Source: Blautia faecicola (GTDB lineage: Bacteria; Bacillota; Clostridia; Lachnospirales; Lachnospiraceae). Taken from it: a stretch of 64,000 bases of DNA. The DNA is taken from assembly GCF_004123145.1 (NCBI RefSeq), contig NZ_SDKC01000001.1:812001-876000 (forward strand), in the 5' to 3' direction. The notes under the pieces are model-generated. The model saw only the letters and a program-made list of their open reading frames with translations, did no database searches and was not told the DNA's origin. Both the position numbers and the translations under genes were made by a program. This document shows, in pieces, positions 19,449 through 26,914 of this stretch (positions are counted from its first letter, which is position 1; every line of letters starts with the position of its first letter).

Positions 19449-20021
19449 CTACAATTTATAAATCACCACCGGAATCGGCGGATGATTCGGCCGATTATAA
19501 TAACAGGAAAGCACTACCAAAAACCTCCGCGAATCCAGCCCTTTCAGATACTCAAGCACCCCATTTCGTTCCTCAAATCCACTATCCCCTCCACTGTAAA
19601 TACAAAGACTGATACATCCTCCCGTTTTCAAAAGCTCCAGCCCCTGCTCCAGTGCCGCAATCGTCGATTCCTTATGCGTAGCAATCGAATGATCCCCCGA
19701 AGGAAGATATCCCAGGTTAAAAACAATACACGAAACCGTCCCCGGTCTGGCGTAATCACCCATATTGGCATGGCTGTCCAAAAACAGCGAAACCGGAGCC
19801 ACCCCGTCCTGCCTCTCCAGCAACTTGCGGGTAGCATCCAGTGCCGCCTGCTGAATATCAAAAGCCAGCACCCGCCCGGAAGGACCGGCAAGTTGACTTA
19901 AAAACAGCGTATCATGCCCATTTCCCATTGTCGCATCGATACAGAGATCCCCCGGTTTTACCTGCGGCCGGATCAGCGAACGACACCATTCGGTAATCTG
20001 ATATGGATTTGATTTCTTCAT
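19449..20021 (-). CDS. mnmM: tRNA methyltransferase MnmM (YtqB-type class I SAM methyltransferase)
   Basis: A 190-residue SAM-dependent methyltransferase of the family once called rRNA methylase/YtqB. The SAM-binding motif is CIDATMGNGHDTLFLSQL (about residues 27-44), followed by GRVLAFDIQQAAL and FNLGYLPSGDH. Members were shown to methylate the wobble uridine of tRNA (nm5s2U to mnm5s2U) in Gram-positive bacteria, replacing the role of E. coli MnmC; that is family knowledge. The ATG has GAGGTA 8 bases upstream. The promoter region is occupied by a MITE-like palindrome 23 bp upstream, and the 3' end abuts the long inverted-repeat element. Confidence 0.85.
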   Translation of the reverse strand: MKKSNPYQITEWCRSLIRPQVKPGDLCIDATMGNGHDTLFLSQLAGPSGRVLAFDIQQAALDATRKLLERQDGVAPVSLFLDSHANMGDYARPGTVSCIVFNLGYLPSGDHSIATHKESTIAALEQGLELLKTGGCISLCIYSGGDSGFEERNGVLEYLKGLDSRRFLVVLSCYYNRPNHPPIPVVIYKL

Positions 20022-20044
20022 AAAATAAATACCTCAACCTTTCT

Positions 20045-20210
20045 CTAGAGCGTGTCTGAAAAATCATTTCCGCAATCTGCGAGCTCCACTTTGCGGTATA
20101 TTTTACCCTCATTCGGTTGACGTAGCCCGCTACGCCGCCCTTATTCGGATAAAATCTCCCACAAACTGGGACTCGCAGCTCACGAAAAGCCTTTTTCAGA
20201 CATGCTCTAG
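20045..20210. mobile_element. MITE-like palindromic element, 166 bp
   Basis: The terminal inverted repeats are 19 bp with one mismatch: CTAGAGCGTGTCTGAAAAA (20045-20063) and TTTTTCAGACATGCTCTAG (20192-20210). Inside, CTGCGAG (20077-20083) pairs with CTCGCAG (20172-20178), and the centre is CGTAGC-CC-GCTACG (20121-20134). It has no coding capacity. The layout fits a miniature inverted-repeat element or a large extragenic palindrome. Confidence 0.75.
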
Positions 20211-20289
20211 CAAATCATACGAATATTATAAACACGCAGCCGGGAAATGTAAAGCTGATGAAACTGGCAGGAAAAAGAGGACAGAATAC

Positions 20290-20318
20290 TTGAAGTTTTA
20301 GAAAAAAGCAGGTATCAT
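20290..20318 (+). promoter_or_regulatory. Promoter of capA
   Basis: TTGAAG (20290-20295), 17-bp spacer and TATCAT (20313-20318), about 70 bp before the gene. Confidence 0.6.
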
Positions 20319-20389
20319 GGATAATAAATATGAAAAAGGAGCAACTATCAGAAAATCAGAAGATACAGACAGAAAGCTGGAGATAAAAG

Positions 20390-21619
20390 ATGAATAAAGA
20401 ACAACAGAGAAGAAATGCACGAAGACGGCGAAAACGAAGACGCCGTATGAGTTACCGGCAGAAAATTGTATACATGCAGATTACACTGATCACCGTGGCA
20501 ATTTTCCTCGGACTGCTGGTAGGAGCGGCTGCACTGACCAAAGTGATGAACAACCGACAGGCACAGAACAGTGAAAAAACAGCAAGTCAGGAACAACAGG
20601 AAGAAACAACAGAACCAAAGAAAGATGACAGCAGTACAGACAACACAGACGATACTTCGAAGGATTCCCAAGAGGAGACAACGACACCGGAACCGACAGC
20701 GGAGCCGGTATCCATTACGGTAAGCATGGTTGGTGACTGTACACTCGGAACCGATGTGAATTTTGATCAGAGTACCAGCTTTGATGCATTTTACCAGATG
20801 AAAAACGATCCGGGATACTTTTTCCGGAATGTAAAGGACATTTTTACCGCAGATGATCTCACCGTGGCAAATATGGAGGGAACTCTGACAACTTCCAACG
20901 ACCGGCAGCAGAAAACCTTTGCTTTCAAGGGTGATCCGTCCTATACGGAGATTCTTACCCGGGGCGGCGTGGAAGCCACAAACCTTGCCAATAACCACAG
21001 TCACGATTACGGAGATCAGAGCTATGAGGATACGATCCAGTATCTGGAAGCTGCCGGCATCACGACATTTGGCTATGACCGGACAGCTGTCATGGATGTG
21101 AAAGGCATCAAAGTGGGGCTGATCGGAATCTATGAACTGAAAGATGGTCTTGGCAGACAGCAGCAGGTGATCGATACGATACAGGAAGTAAAAGATCAGG
21201 GCGCACAGGTCATTATCGTAAGTTTCCACTGGGGAACCGAAAAATCAAACATTCCGGACGATATCCAGAAAACACTGGCGCATCTGGCGGTCGATCAGGG
21301 CGCTGATCTGGTAGTCGGACATCACCCGCATGTGCTTCAGGGAATCGAAAAATATCAGGGAAAAAATATTGTATACAGCCTTGGAAACTTCTGCTTCGGT
21401 GGAAATAAGAACCCGTCAGACAAAGATACGATGATCTTCCAGCAGACCTTTACCGTAGAAAACGGGGAGCTGGTGGAAGACGATGTGACTAATATTATCC
21501 CGTGCTCTCTTTCTTCGGAATCCGGCTACAACAATTATCAGCCGATGGTTCTGGAGGGAAGCGAAAAAGAACGGGTACTCCAGAAAATAGAAGAGTTCAG
21601 TGCAGCGTTAAATCAGTAA
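20390..21619 (+). CDS. CapA family protein (metallophosphatase-like, poly-gamma-glutamate type)
   Basis: A 409-residue CapA/PgsA-like protein. A basic N-terminus is followed by one transmembrane helix (about residues 33-50), then a Thr/Glu/Asp-rich low-complexity linker (about 60-105) and a metallophosphatase-like domain. That domain has SMVGDCTLGTD, VANMEGTL, TNLANNHSHDYG, FHWGTE, GHHPHVLQG and YSLGNFCFGG. Metal-ligand His and Asp residues are conserved, so the enzyme is probably active outside the cell. CapA proteins take part in capsule or poly-glutamate systems, but no other cap genes are nearby, so the actual role is open. Confidence 0.9.
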   Translation: MNKEQQRRNARRRRKRRRRMSYRQKIVYMQITLITVAIFLGLLVGAAALTKVMNNRQAQNSEKTASQEQQEETTEPKKDDSSTDNTDDTSKDSQEETTTPEPTAEPVSITVSMVGDCTLGTDVNFDQSTSFDAFYQMKNDPGYFFRNVKDIFTADDLTVANMEGTLTTSNDRQQKTFAFKGDPSYTEILTRGGVEATNLANNHSHDYGDQSYEDTIQYLEAAGITTFGYDRTAVMDVKGIKVGLIGIYELKDGLGRQQQVIDTIQEVKDQGAQVIIVSFHWGTEKSNIPDDIQKTLAHLAVDQGADLVVGHHPHVLQGIEKYQGKNIVYSLGNFCFGGNKNPSDKDTMIFQQTFTVENGELVEDDVTNIIPCSLSSESGYNNYQPMVLEGSEKERVLQKIEEFSAALNQ

Positions 21620-21649
21620 CCCGATCAGCGACAGAAAAAGGGGATTACC

Positions 21650-22102
21650 ATGAGAAAAGAAGAATTTTTGGAAAAACTGCGGGCACGGCTGTCTCAGACG
21701 ATGTCCGTGCAGGAAGTGACAGCACAGGTTCATTACTATGAGAACTATATTCAGGAACAGATGCGAAACGGTAGATCAGAGGAAGAGGTACTGGCAGAAC
21801 TCGGCGATCCGCTTCTGATCGCAAAGACACTGATGGATGTACAGGAGACCCAGGAAGGGTACAGCCGTCCGGAGACAAACATTTATGATGAACAAGGCGG
21901 ACAGGAGGCCGACGATGTACAGAAAGAACTGCATCGAATGGAGATAAAGACCAGAGGAGGCTGTCTGCTGGCTGCTATTATTTTCGTTGTCATCGTGGCA
22001 ATGATCCTGTGGGCGGCAGGTACGGTACTTATCCACTTGCTTCCGGTACTGATTCCGGCGATGGTGATCTTGCTGGTTGTGGCGTATTTTAAACAAAAAT
22101 AA
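21650..22102 (+). CDS. DUF1700/HAAS domain membrane protein
   Basis: A 150-residue protein. The N-terminal half is the helical HAAS/DUF1700 module (RKEEFLEKLRARLSQ, YYENYIQEQMRNGRSEEEVL, LGDPLLIAKTL), and the C-terminal part has two hydrophobic segments (about residues 104-122 and 124-143). Such proteins often pair with PadR-type regulators or act as anti-sigma-like membrane factors, but no PadR gene is adjacent. It follows capA by 30 bp with AAAAGGGG as ribosome site, so the two are likely co-transcribed. A strong terminator starts right after the stop. Confidence 0.88.
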   Translation: MRKEEFLEKLRARLSQTMSVQEVTAQVHYYENYIQEQMRNGRSEEEVLAELGDPLLIAKTLMDVQETQEGYSRPETNIYDEQGGQEADDVQKELHRMEIKTRGGCLLAAIIFVVIVAMILWAAGTVLIHLLPVLIPAMVILLVVAYFKQK

Positions 22103-22103
22103 G

Positions 22104-22148
22104 AAAAAAGCAGAAGAGGTGTGAAGAAAACGCATCTTCTGCTTTTTT
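22104..22148 (+). terminator. Terminator of capA-HAAS unit
   Basis: A 14-bp perfect stem, AAAAAAGCAGAAGA with TCTTCTGCTTTTTT, with a 17-nt loop. Confidence 0.93.
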
Positions 22149-22314
22149 GCTATAGAAAAGGAAAAATGTGGAGGAACGGACGCAAAAGGTGGAAAAACCC
22201 GTCAGAAAATCATAAAAAAGTGGATAGTAAATACAGAAAACAAAGAAAATACCGAAAAATTAAAAAACGGAAAAGTGGGGACGTATCCCAGAAATACATG
22301 GTTTCAGACAAAGA

Positions 22315-22382
22315 GAAAGACCAGTAGGGGAGCTACTGGCCTTTCGAGGGGAGTATAAATAATTAATAAGGGGTTATTAATT
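22315..22382. repeat. Two adjacent hairpins in a non-coding stretch
   Basis: Hairpin one (22315-22345): GAAAG and CCAGTAG pair with CTACTGG and CTTTC around one A/C mismatch. Hairpin two (22361-22382): AATTAATAA, GGGG loop, TTATTAATT, perfect. Neither is followed by a U tract typical of terminators. Together with the terminator at 22104 and the hairpin at 22496 they fill the 457-bp gap before the next gene. Confidence 0.7.
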
Positions 22383-22495
22383 GTAAAAAAAATTTTTGAA
22401 GGGTAAATTCTTTTTACAGGTTTGATTATAATACAGATCATTTGAAAATGCAACAAAGAAATGAATAAAGTCCTCTATTTTTGACATACTAACCC

Positions 22496-22531
22496 TGTAA
22501 ATGAAACCGATGGTTCATCGGAACATTTACA
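22496..22531 (+). other. Two-tier hairpin in the leader of the 56-residue gene
   Basis: TGTAAATG pairs with CATTTACA, and inside it CCGATG pairs with CATCGG (loop GTT). A TTGACA lies at 22481-22486 just upstream, without a convincing -10 at the right distance. It is probably transcribed as 5' leader structure. Confidence 0.6.
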
Positions 22532-22559
22532 AAACAAGGATGAGCAGGAGGAAATACAC

Positions 22560-22730
22560 ATGTCTAAAAACTATAACAAGTACAGCGAAGAGAACAAAGA
22601 AACCAACAAATACGGCATGACAGACGAGACAAACGAGGATGTCAAAACACAGAAAAAAGAAAACCGTTATGGCTCTGACAGCTATGACAGAAACAGTACC
22701 AACCGTTACAGCGATAAAAACAGACAGTAA
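22560..22730 (+). CDS. Small polar protein, 56 residues, unknown function
   Basis: ATG at 22560 follows GCAGGAGGAAATACAC, a strong ribosome site with a spacing of about 7, and the frame runs to TAA at 22728-22730. The protein is extremely hydrophilic: it begins MSKNYNKYSEENKETNKYG and ends NRYSDKNRQ, is rich in Asn, Lys, Tyr, Glu and Asp, and has no hydrophobic segment and no cysteine. It looks intrinsically disordered. The transcript is framed by a two-tier hairpin before and an 11-bp hairpin after. I do not recognise the family; small spore or stress proteins can look like this, but nothing here proves it. Confidence 0.7.
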   Translation: MSKNYNKYSEENKETNKYGMTDETNEDVKTQKKENRYGSDSYDRNSTNRYSDKNRQ

Positions 22731-22738
22731 ACACAATG

Positions 22739-22769
22739 GTCTGTTCCGGGATTTGCCACCGGAACAGAC
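22739..22769 (+). other. Perfect 11-bp hairpin after the small protein gene
   Basis: GTCTGTTCCGG (22739-22749) pairs with CCGGAACAGAC (22759-22769). No U tract follows, so termination would be atypical; it may protect the mRNA 3' end. Confidence 0.6.
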
Positions 22770-22843
22770 TGATACATAAAAGCAGGCTGCGGATGTGCGG
22801 CGGGGCGAAGGAGTGCATAAGATAAGAAAAAAGGAGTTTTCTT

Positions 22844-23158
22844 GTGGATATACCTCTGATCTCTCCACGAAAGCTGGATCAGTATGTAGACCGCTATCCG
22901 GGAATCTGGATCGTCGACGTGCGTTCCGGGGAAGAATACCGAAGATCCCATATCCGACATGCCGTGAATATTCCGTATGAGCCGGGACAGATCTGGAAAC
23001 TGCCGCGGGGAAAAGAGATTGTGGTGTACTGTGAACGGGGAGCCACCAGCATGGCAGCAGCCCGGGAGATGATTCGCCAGGGCTACCGCGCCGTTTCCGT
23101 GGCGGGCGGAATTACAGAATATAAAGGAAGAAATCTTGAGTTTTTCGGACAATCATAG
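22844..23158 (+). CDS. Rhodanese-like domain protein
   Basis: A 104-residue single-domain rhodanese (sulfurtransferase fold). It has IVDVRSGEEYRRSHIRHAVNIP and the active-site loop YCERGATS with Cys63. Single-domain rhodaneses carry a persulfide on this cysteine and pass sulfur to acceptors; the acceptor here is unknown. The start is GTG at 22844, with AAGGAG 7 bases upstream; no ATG is available in frame near it. There is no signal peptide. Confidence 0.88.
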   Translation: MDIPLISPRKLDQYVDRYPGIWIVDVRSGEEYRRSHIRHAVNIPYEPGQIWKLPRGKEIVVYCERGATSMAAAREMIRQGYRAVSVAGGITEYKGRNLEFFGQS

Positions 23159-23205
23159 TAGAATAAAAAATAATGTAAACCTATTGATATGCAATGCAAA
23201 AGAAA

Positions 23206-23230
23206 CAGAGGGTGGCAATTCCGCCCTCTG
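23206..23230 (+). other. Hairpin immediately before the phosphodiesterase ribosome site
   Basis: CAGAGGG and GG pair with CC and CCCTCTG around a short loop. It ends 3 bases before the AAGGAG of the next gene and lacks a U tract, so it may affect translation or mRNA stability. Confidence 0.55.
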
Positions 23231-23247
23231 ACAAAGGAGAAAAGCCA

Positions 23248-23790
23248 ATGAAATATATGATTGCTTCAGATATCCACGGATCTGCTTACTATTGCAGAAA
23301 AATGATGGAAGCTCTGGAAAAAGAGAAGGCAGACCGTCTGATCCTGCTTGGAGATCTTCTGTATCACGGTCCGCGAAACGATCTTCCGAAAGAATACGCG
23401 CCCAAAGAAGTGATTCAGATGCTGAACAAAGAAAAGAACCGCATCTATAATGTAAGAGGAAACTGCGACGCGGAAGTAGACCAGATGGTACTGGAATTCC
23501 CGGTGCTGGCAGATTACGGATTTATGGAGATCGACGGAAAGACCTTCTATATGAGCCATGGACATATCTACAACGAAAACAACCTGCCGCCACTGAAACC
23601 GGGAGACATTTTCATGCATGGACATACCCATGTGCTCCGCGCAGAGAAAGTGGGAGATATCACAATCCTGAACCCGGGTTCTGTATCTATCCCAAAAGAA
23701 GGCAATCCGCCAACGTATGCGATCCTGGAAAACAGCAGATTTACCATCAAGACATTTGAGGAAGAAATAATAAAGGAATACGATTTATGA
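23248..23790 (+). CDS. YfcE-type metallophosphoesterase
   Basis: A 180-residue calcineurin-like phosphoesterase of the YfcE/MJ0936 type. Metal-binding motifs are SDIHGS, LGDLLYHG, VRGNCD, SHGHIYN and HGHTHVLR, followed by the family ending LNPGSVSIPK. YfcE proteins hydrolyse phosphodiesters with Mn2+; the natural substrate is unknown. The ATG at 23248 follows AAAGGAGA; the frame is open 54 bp further upstream but that part contains the hairpin. It overlaps the next gene by 4 bp and starts a four-gene coupled operon. Confidence 0.92.
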   Translation: MKYMIASDIHGSAYYCRKMMEALEKEKADRLILLGDLLYHGPRNDLPKEYAPKEVIQMLNKEKNRIYNVRGNCDAEVDQMVLEFPVLADYGFMEIDGKTFYMSHGHIYNENNLPPLKPGDIFMHGHTHVLRAEKVGDITILNPGSVSIPKEGNPPTYAILENSRFTIKTFEEEIIKEYDL

Positions 23791-24947
23791 GACAATTTGA
23801 ACTGATTGCCCCGTGCCATTTCGGACTGGAAGCGGTGTTAAAAAGAGAAATCCTGGATCTTGGTTATGAGATCAGCAAGGTGGAAGACGGAAAGGTAAGT
23901 TTCTGGGGAGACGAGGAAGCGGTGGCTTATGCCAATATGTTCCTTCGAACCGCAGAAAGAATCCTGTTAAAAGTAGGAGAATTCAAGGCGTGTACCTACG
24001 ATGAACTGTTTGAGGGCACAAAAGCCCTCCCATGGGAGGAATACATTCCGGAAAACGGAAAGTTCTGGGTAAAGAAAGCCTCTTCGATCAAGAGTAAACT
24101 GTTCAGTCCTTCCGATATTCAGTCCATCATGAAAAAAGCCATGGTGGAACGGATGAAACAGAAGTATCACAGAGAGCGGTTTGAGGAAGACGGAGTCAGC
24201 TATCCGGTGCGTGTATCTCTGATGAAAGATATTGTGACTGTGGGCATCGACACGACAGGGGTATCCCTACATAAGAGAGGATACCGAAAATTACAGTCCA
24301 AAGCACCGATCTCCGAGACACTGGCAGCAGCACTGATCATGCTGACGCCGTGGAAGAAAGACCGGATTCTGGTGGATCCTTTCTGCGGAAGCGGAACGTT
24401 CCCGATCGAAGCTGCCATGATGGCATGCAATATCGCTCCGGGTATGAACCGTTCGTTCCTTGCAGAGGACTGGATAAACCTGATTCCGCGCAAACACTGG
24501 TATAACGCACTGGAGGAGGCGCAGGATCTGGTACATATGGAAGAAAGTCTGGATCTGCAGGGATACGATATTGATCCGGAAGTAGTAAAAAATGCGAGAG
24601 AAAATGCGACAGCGGCGGGTGTGGATCATCTGATCCATTTCCAGCAGAGAGAAGTGGCGAAGCTGCGTCATCCGAAAAAATACGGATTTATCATCACCAA
24701 TCCGCCATACGGCGAGCGTCTCGAAGAAAAAGAAATGCTTCCGGGGCTGTACCGCCAGATCGGTGAAGTGTATGAAAAACTGGATGCCTGGTCGATGTAT
24801 CTGATCACCAGTTATCAGGATGCGGAGCGCTATATTGGAAGAAAGGCAGATAAGAACCGGAAAATCTATAATGGCATGATCCGGACCTATTATTATCAGT
24901 TCCTTGGTCCGAAACCGCCGAAACGCAGAGAGGGAGAGACACGATGA
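23787..24947 (+). CDS. THUMP-domain class I SAM RNA methyltransferase (RlmL/YpsC type)
   Basis: A 386-residue RNA N2-guanine methyltransferase-like protein. The N-terminal ferredoxin-like and THUMP parts (about residues 1-160) bind RNA. The methyltransferase domain has DPFCGSGTFPIEAAMMA (about 196-212), the acidic DIDPEVV and the catalytic NPPYGERLEE (about 305). Relatives methylate 23S rRNA G2445. It is translationally coupled to genes on both sides by 4-bp overlaps. Confidence 0.92.
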   Translation: MRQFELIAPCHFGLEAVLKREILDLGYEISKVEDGKVSFWGDEEAVAYANMFLRTAERILLKVGEFKACTYDELFEGTKALPWEEYIPENGKFWVKKASSIKSKLFSPSDIQSIMKKAMVERMKQKYHRERFEEDGVSYPVRVSLMKDIVTVGIDTTGVSLHKRGYRKLQSKAPISETLAAALIMLTPWKKDRILVDPFCGSGTFPIEAAMMACNIAPGMNRSFLAEDWINLIPRKHWYNALEEAQDLVHMEESLDLQGYDIDPEVVKNARENATAAGVDHLIHFQQREVAKLRHPKKYGFIITNPPYGERLEEKEMLPGLYRQIGEVYEKLDAWSMYLITSYQDAERYIGRKADKNRKIYNGMIRTYYYQFLGPKPPKRREGETR

Positions 24948-25546
24948 AACGTTTGATATTTGCCACGGGCAATCAGAATAAAATGCGGGAGATCCGGGAG
25001 ATCCTTGCCGATCTTCCGGTGGAGATCCTGTCGATGAAAGAAGCAGGGATCGAAGCAGATATTGTCGAGGATGGAAAAACATTTGAAGAAAATGCGATCA
25101 TCAAGGCAAAAGCGATCATGGAACTGACCGGAGAACTGGTCCTTGCCGACGATTCCGGTCTGGAAATTGACTATCTGAACAAAGAGCCGGGAATCTATTC
25201 CGCAAGATATATGGGAGAGGACACCTCTTACCGGATCAAAAATGCCAGCCTGATCGAGCGCCTGGCAGGGGTGCCGGATGAAAAAAGAACCGCCCGCTTT
25301 GTCTGTGCGATCGCAGCCGCATTTCCGGATGGAACCGTGAAAACCACCGAGGGAGTGATCGAAGGCCGGATCGGATATGAGGAACGCGGAGAGAACGGAT
25401 TTGGCTATGATCCGATCTTTTATGTGCCGGAATTCGGCTGTACGACAGCAGAACTTCCCGAAGAACAGAAAAATGCGGTCAGCCACCGCGGAAAAGCACT
25501 GGAAAAGATGCGAGAGATCCTGAAAGAGAGTGTGAGCGCAGAATGA
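24944..25546 (+). CDS. rdgB: XTP/dITP diphosphatase (RdgB/HAM1)
   Basis: A 200-residue non-canonical purine NTP pyrophosphatase, which removes ITP, dITP and XTP from the nucleotide pool. Signatures are FATGNQNKMREIREIL, VEDGKTFEENAIIKA, LADDSGLEID, GENGFGYDPIFYVP and AVSHRGKALEKM. The start overlaps the methyltransferase stop and the stop overlaps the next phosphoesterase start, 4 bp each. Confidence 0.97.
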   Translation: MKRLIFATGNQNKMREIREILADLPVEILSMKEAGIEADIVEDGKTFEENAIIKAKAIMELTGELVLADDSGLEIDYLNKEPGIYSARYMGEDTSYRIKNASLIERLAGVPDEKRTARFVCAIAAAFPDGTVKTTEGVIEGRIGYEERGENGFGYDPIFYVPEFGCTTAELPEEQKNAVSHRGKALEKMREILKESVSAE

Positions 25547-26031
25547 AGATTTTGGTAGTCAGCGACACGCACGGACACGATGAGAATCTGATGTGTGCCC
25601 TGCAGCGGGAATTGCCGATCGATGCACTGATCCACTGCGGGGATCTGGAAGGTTCCGAAGAGTATATCCCGGAGGCTGTGGAATGTCCCTGTTACTTCGT
25701 GAGAGGAAATAATGACTTTTTCAGCGATCTGCCAAAAGAAGAAGAGTTTACGCTGGGCAATTATCGGATCCTGGTGACGCACGGACATCTGTACGGTGTC
25801 TCGATGAGTACCTGTGTGCTGGAGGAAGAAGCGAGAAGCAGACAGGTACAGGTGGTTATGTTCGGACACACCCACTATCCGTATCTGGAAGAGATGGAAG
25901 ATCTGACGGTTTTAAACCCGGGCAGTCTTTCCTATCCCCGCCAGCCCGGACGTAAGCCGAGCTATCTTGTGATGGAAATTGATGAGCAGGGCAAGGCACA
26001 TTACGAACACCGATACCTCGAAAAAGCCTGA
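25543..26031 (+). CDS. YfcE/MJ0936-type phosphodiesterase
   Basis: A second calcineurin-like phosphoesterase, 162 residues, with SDTHGHDENL, HCGDLEGSE, VRGNND, THGHLYGV and FGHTHYPYLE, ending LNPGSLSYPRQPGRKPSY. The rdgB-phosphoesterase order is common in Firmicutes. It is the fourth gene of the coupled operon. An AT-rich stretch and the tRNA-cluster promoter follow; no clear terminator hairpin was seen. Confidence 0.93.
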   Translation: MKILVVSDTHGHDENLMCALQRELPIDALIHCGDLEGSEEYIPEAVECPCYFVRGNNDFFSDLPKEEEFTLGNYRILVTHGHLYGVSMSTCVLEEEARSRQVQVVMFGHTHYPYLEEMEDLTVLNPGSLSYPRQPGRKPSYLVMEIDEQGKAHYEHRYLEKA

Positions 26032-26086
26032 AAAATAAGGAAAAATCGGGAAAATAAAAAAAATTAAAAAAATTTGAAAAAAGGTG

Positions 26087-26115
26087 TTGACTTTTAGAGA
26101 ACTATACACTATAAT
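26087..26115 (+). promoter_or_regulatory. Promoter of the tRNA cluster
   Basis: TTGACT (26087-26092), 17-bp spacer and a perfect TATAAT (26110-26115), with an A/T-rich upstream stretch as found before stable RNA genes. Confidence 0.88.
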
Positions 26116-26157
26116 ACTCCTTGTGCTGAGCGAGAGAGCTCAACACGAGGAACGAAA

Positions 26158-26232
26158 CGGGGTGTGGCTCAGCTTGGCTAGAGCGCCTGGTTTGGGACCA
26201 GGAGGTCGCAGGTTCGAATCCTGTCACCCCGA
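26158..26232 (+). tRNA. tRNA-Pro (TGG)
   Basis: Acceptor CGGGGTG/CACCCCG; anticodon arm CCTGG-TTTGGGA-CCAGG with anticodon TGG; T arm GGTTCGAATCC; discriminator A. Confidence 0.96.
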
Positions 26233-26255
26233 CTTAACAACTAAATATTTCCTTT

Positions 26256-26326
26256 GCGGGTGTAGTTCAATGGTAGAACACCAGCCTTCCAAGCTGGATA
26301 CGTGGGTTCGATTCCCATCACCCGCT
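26256..26326 (+). tRNA. tRNA-Gly (TCC)
   Basis: Acceptor GCGGGTG/CACCCGC; anticodon arm CCAGC-CTTCCAA-GCTGG with anticodon TCC; discriminator T. Confidence 0.96.
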
Positions 26327-26352
26327 TCCATCAGACAATATCTGATGAGTAC

Positions 26353-26426
<74 letters not shown>

Positions 26427-26453
26427 TTTCTTTTCTCTAAAGAGGAAAGGTAT

Positions 26454-26528
26454 GGTGGGTATAGCGCAGTTGGTTAGCGCGCCAGATTGTGGCTCTGGAG
26501 GCCCAGGGTTCGAATCCCTGTATCCACC
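26454..26528 (+). tRNA. tRNA-His (GTG)
   Basis: It has the extra 5' G at 26454 opposite C73. Acceptor GTGGGTA/TATCCAC; anticodon arm CCAGA-TTGTGGC-TCTGG with anticodon GTG. Confidence 0.96.
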
Positions 26529-26546
26529 CTGCCGTAAGGCGTACGT

Positions 26547-26618
26547 TGGGCTATCGCCAAGCGGTAAGGCACAGGACTTTGACTCCTGCATTCGGCAGTT
26601 CGAATCTGCCTAGCCCAG
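26547..26618 (+). tRNA. tRNA-Gln (TTG)
   Basis: Acceptor TGGGCTA/TAGCCCA; anticodon arm CAGGA-CTTTGAC-TCCTG with anticodon TTG; discriminator G. Confidence 0.96.
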
Positions 26619-26623
26619 GTTAT

Positions 26624-26696
26624 GGGATATTAGCTCAGTTGGTAGAGCACTTGACTTTTAATCAAGTTGTCCGGGGTTCGAATCCCCGATGTCTCA
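26624..26696 (+). tRNA. tRNA-Lys (TTT)
   Basis: Acceptor GGGATAT/ATGTCTC with two wobble pairs; anticodon arm CTTGA-CTTTTAA-TCAAG with anticodon TTT; discriminator A. Confidence 0.96.
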
Positions 26697-26698
26697 TC

Positions 26699-26725
26699 GG
26701 ACAAGCCTAGTGCTTGTCCTTTTTT
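26699..26725 (+). terminator. Terminator inside the tRNA cluster
   Basis: GGACAAGC-CTAGT-GCTTGTCC followed by TTTTTT, between tRNA-Lys and tRNA-Leu. No good separate promoter is seen for tRNA-Leu, so read-through may be needed. Confidence 0.88.
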
Positions 26726-26740
26726 CGTTGTAGGATACAG

Positions 26741-26820
26741 GCGGTTATGGCGGAATTGGCAGACGCGCTGGTTTTAGGTGCCAGTGGGCAACCGTGTGGG
26801 TTCGAGTCCCACTAACCGCA
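26741..26820 (+). tRNA. tRNA-Leu (TAG)
   Basis: Acceptor GCGGTTA/TAACCGC; anticodon arm CTGGT-TTTAGGT-GCCAG with anticodon TAG; a long variable arm typical of tRNA-Leu; discriminator A. Confidence 0.95.
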
Positions 26821-26858
26821 TTATATAGAAAGTATTGATATCATATCTTAGATTCTGA

Positions 26859-26887
26859 TTGATTTCCCAGAGGATAAAAATTATAGA
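26859..26887 (+). promoter_or_regulatory. Promoter of add
   Basis: TTGATT (26859-26864), 17-bp spacer and TATAGA (26882-26887), 28 bp before the start codon. Confidence 0.6.
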
Positions 26888-26914
26888 AGAACTGAAAAAG
26901 GAGGCCATTAGCGT

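Noticed and set aside
20045-20210. Reading the palindrome at 20045-20210 as an intrinsic terminator
   Set aside because: Far longer than terminators, with a Y-rich multi-stem interior and terminal inverted repeats; a mobile palindrome fits better.
20317-20397. 26-codon ORF overlapping the capA start
   Set aside because: No convincing ribosome site, and the ATG overlaps the -10 hexamer, so it would lie upstream of the expected transcript start.
22121-22327. 68-codon basic ORF starting GTG
   Set aside because: It begins inside the loop of the capA-HAAS terminator and lacks a ribosome site; composition is that of random A-rich DNA.
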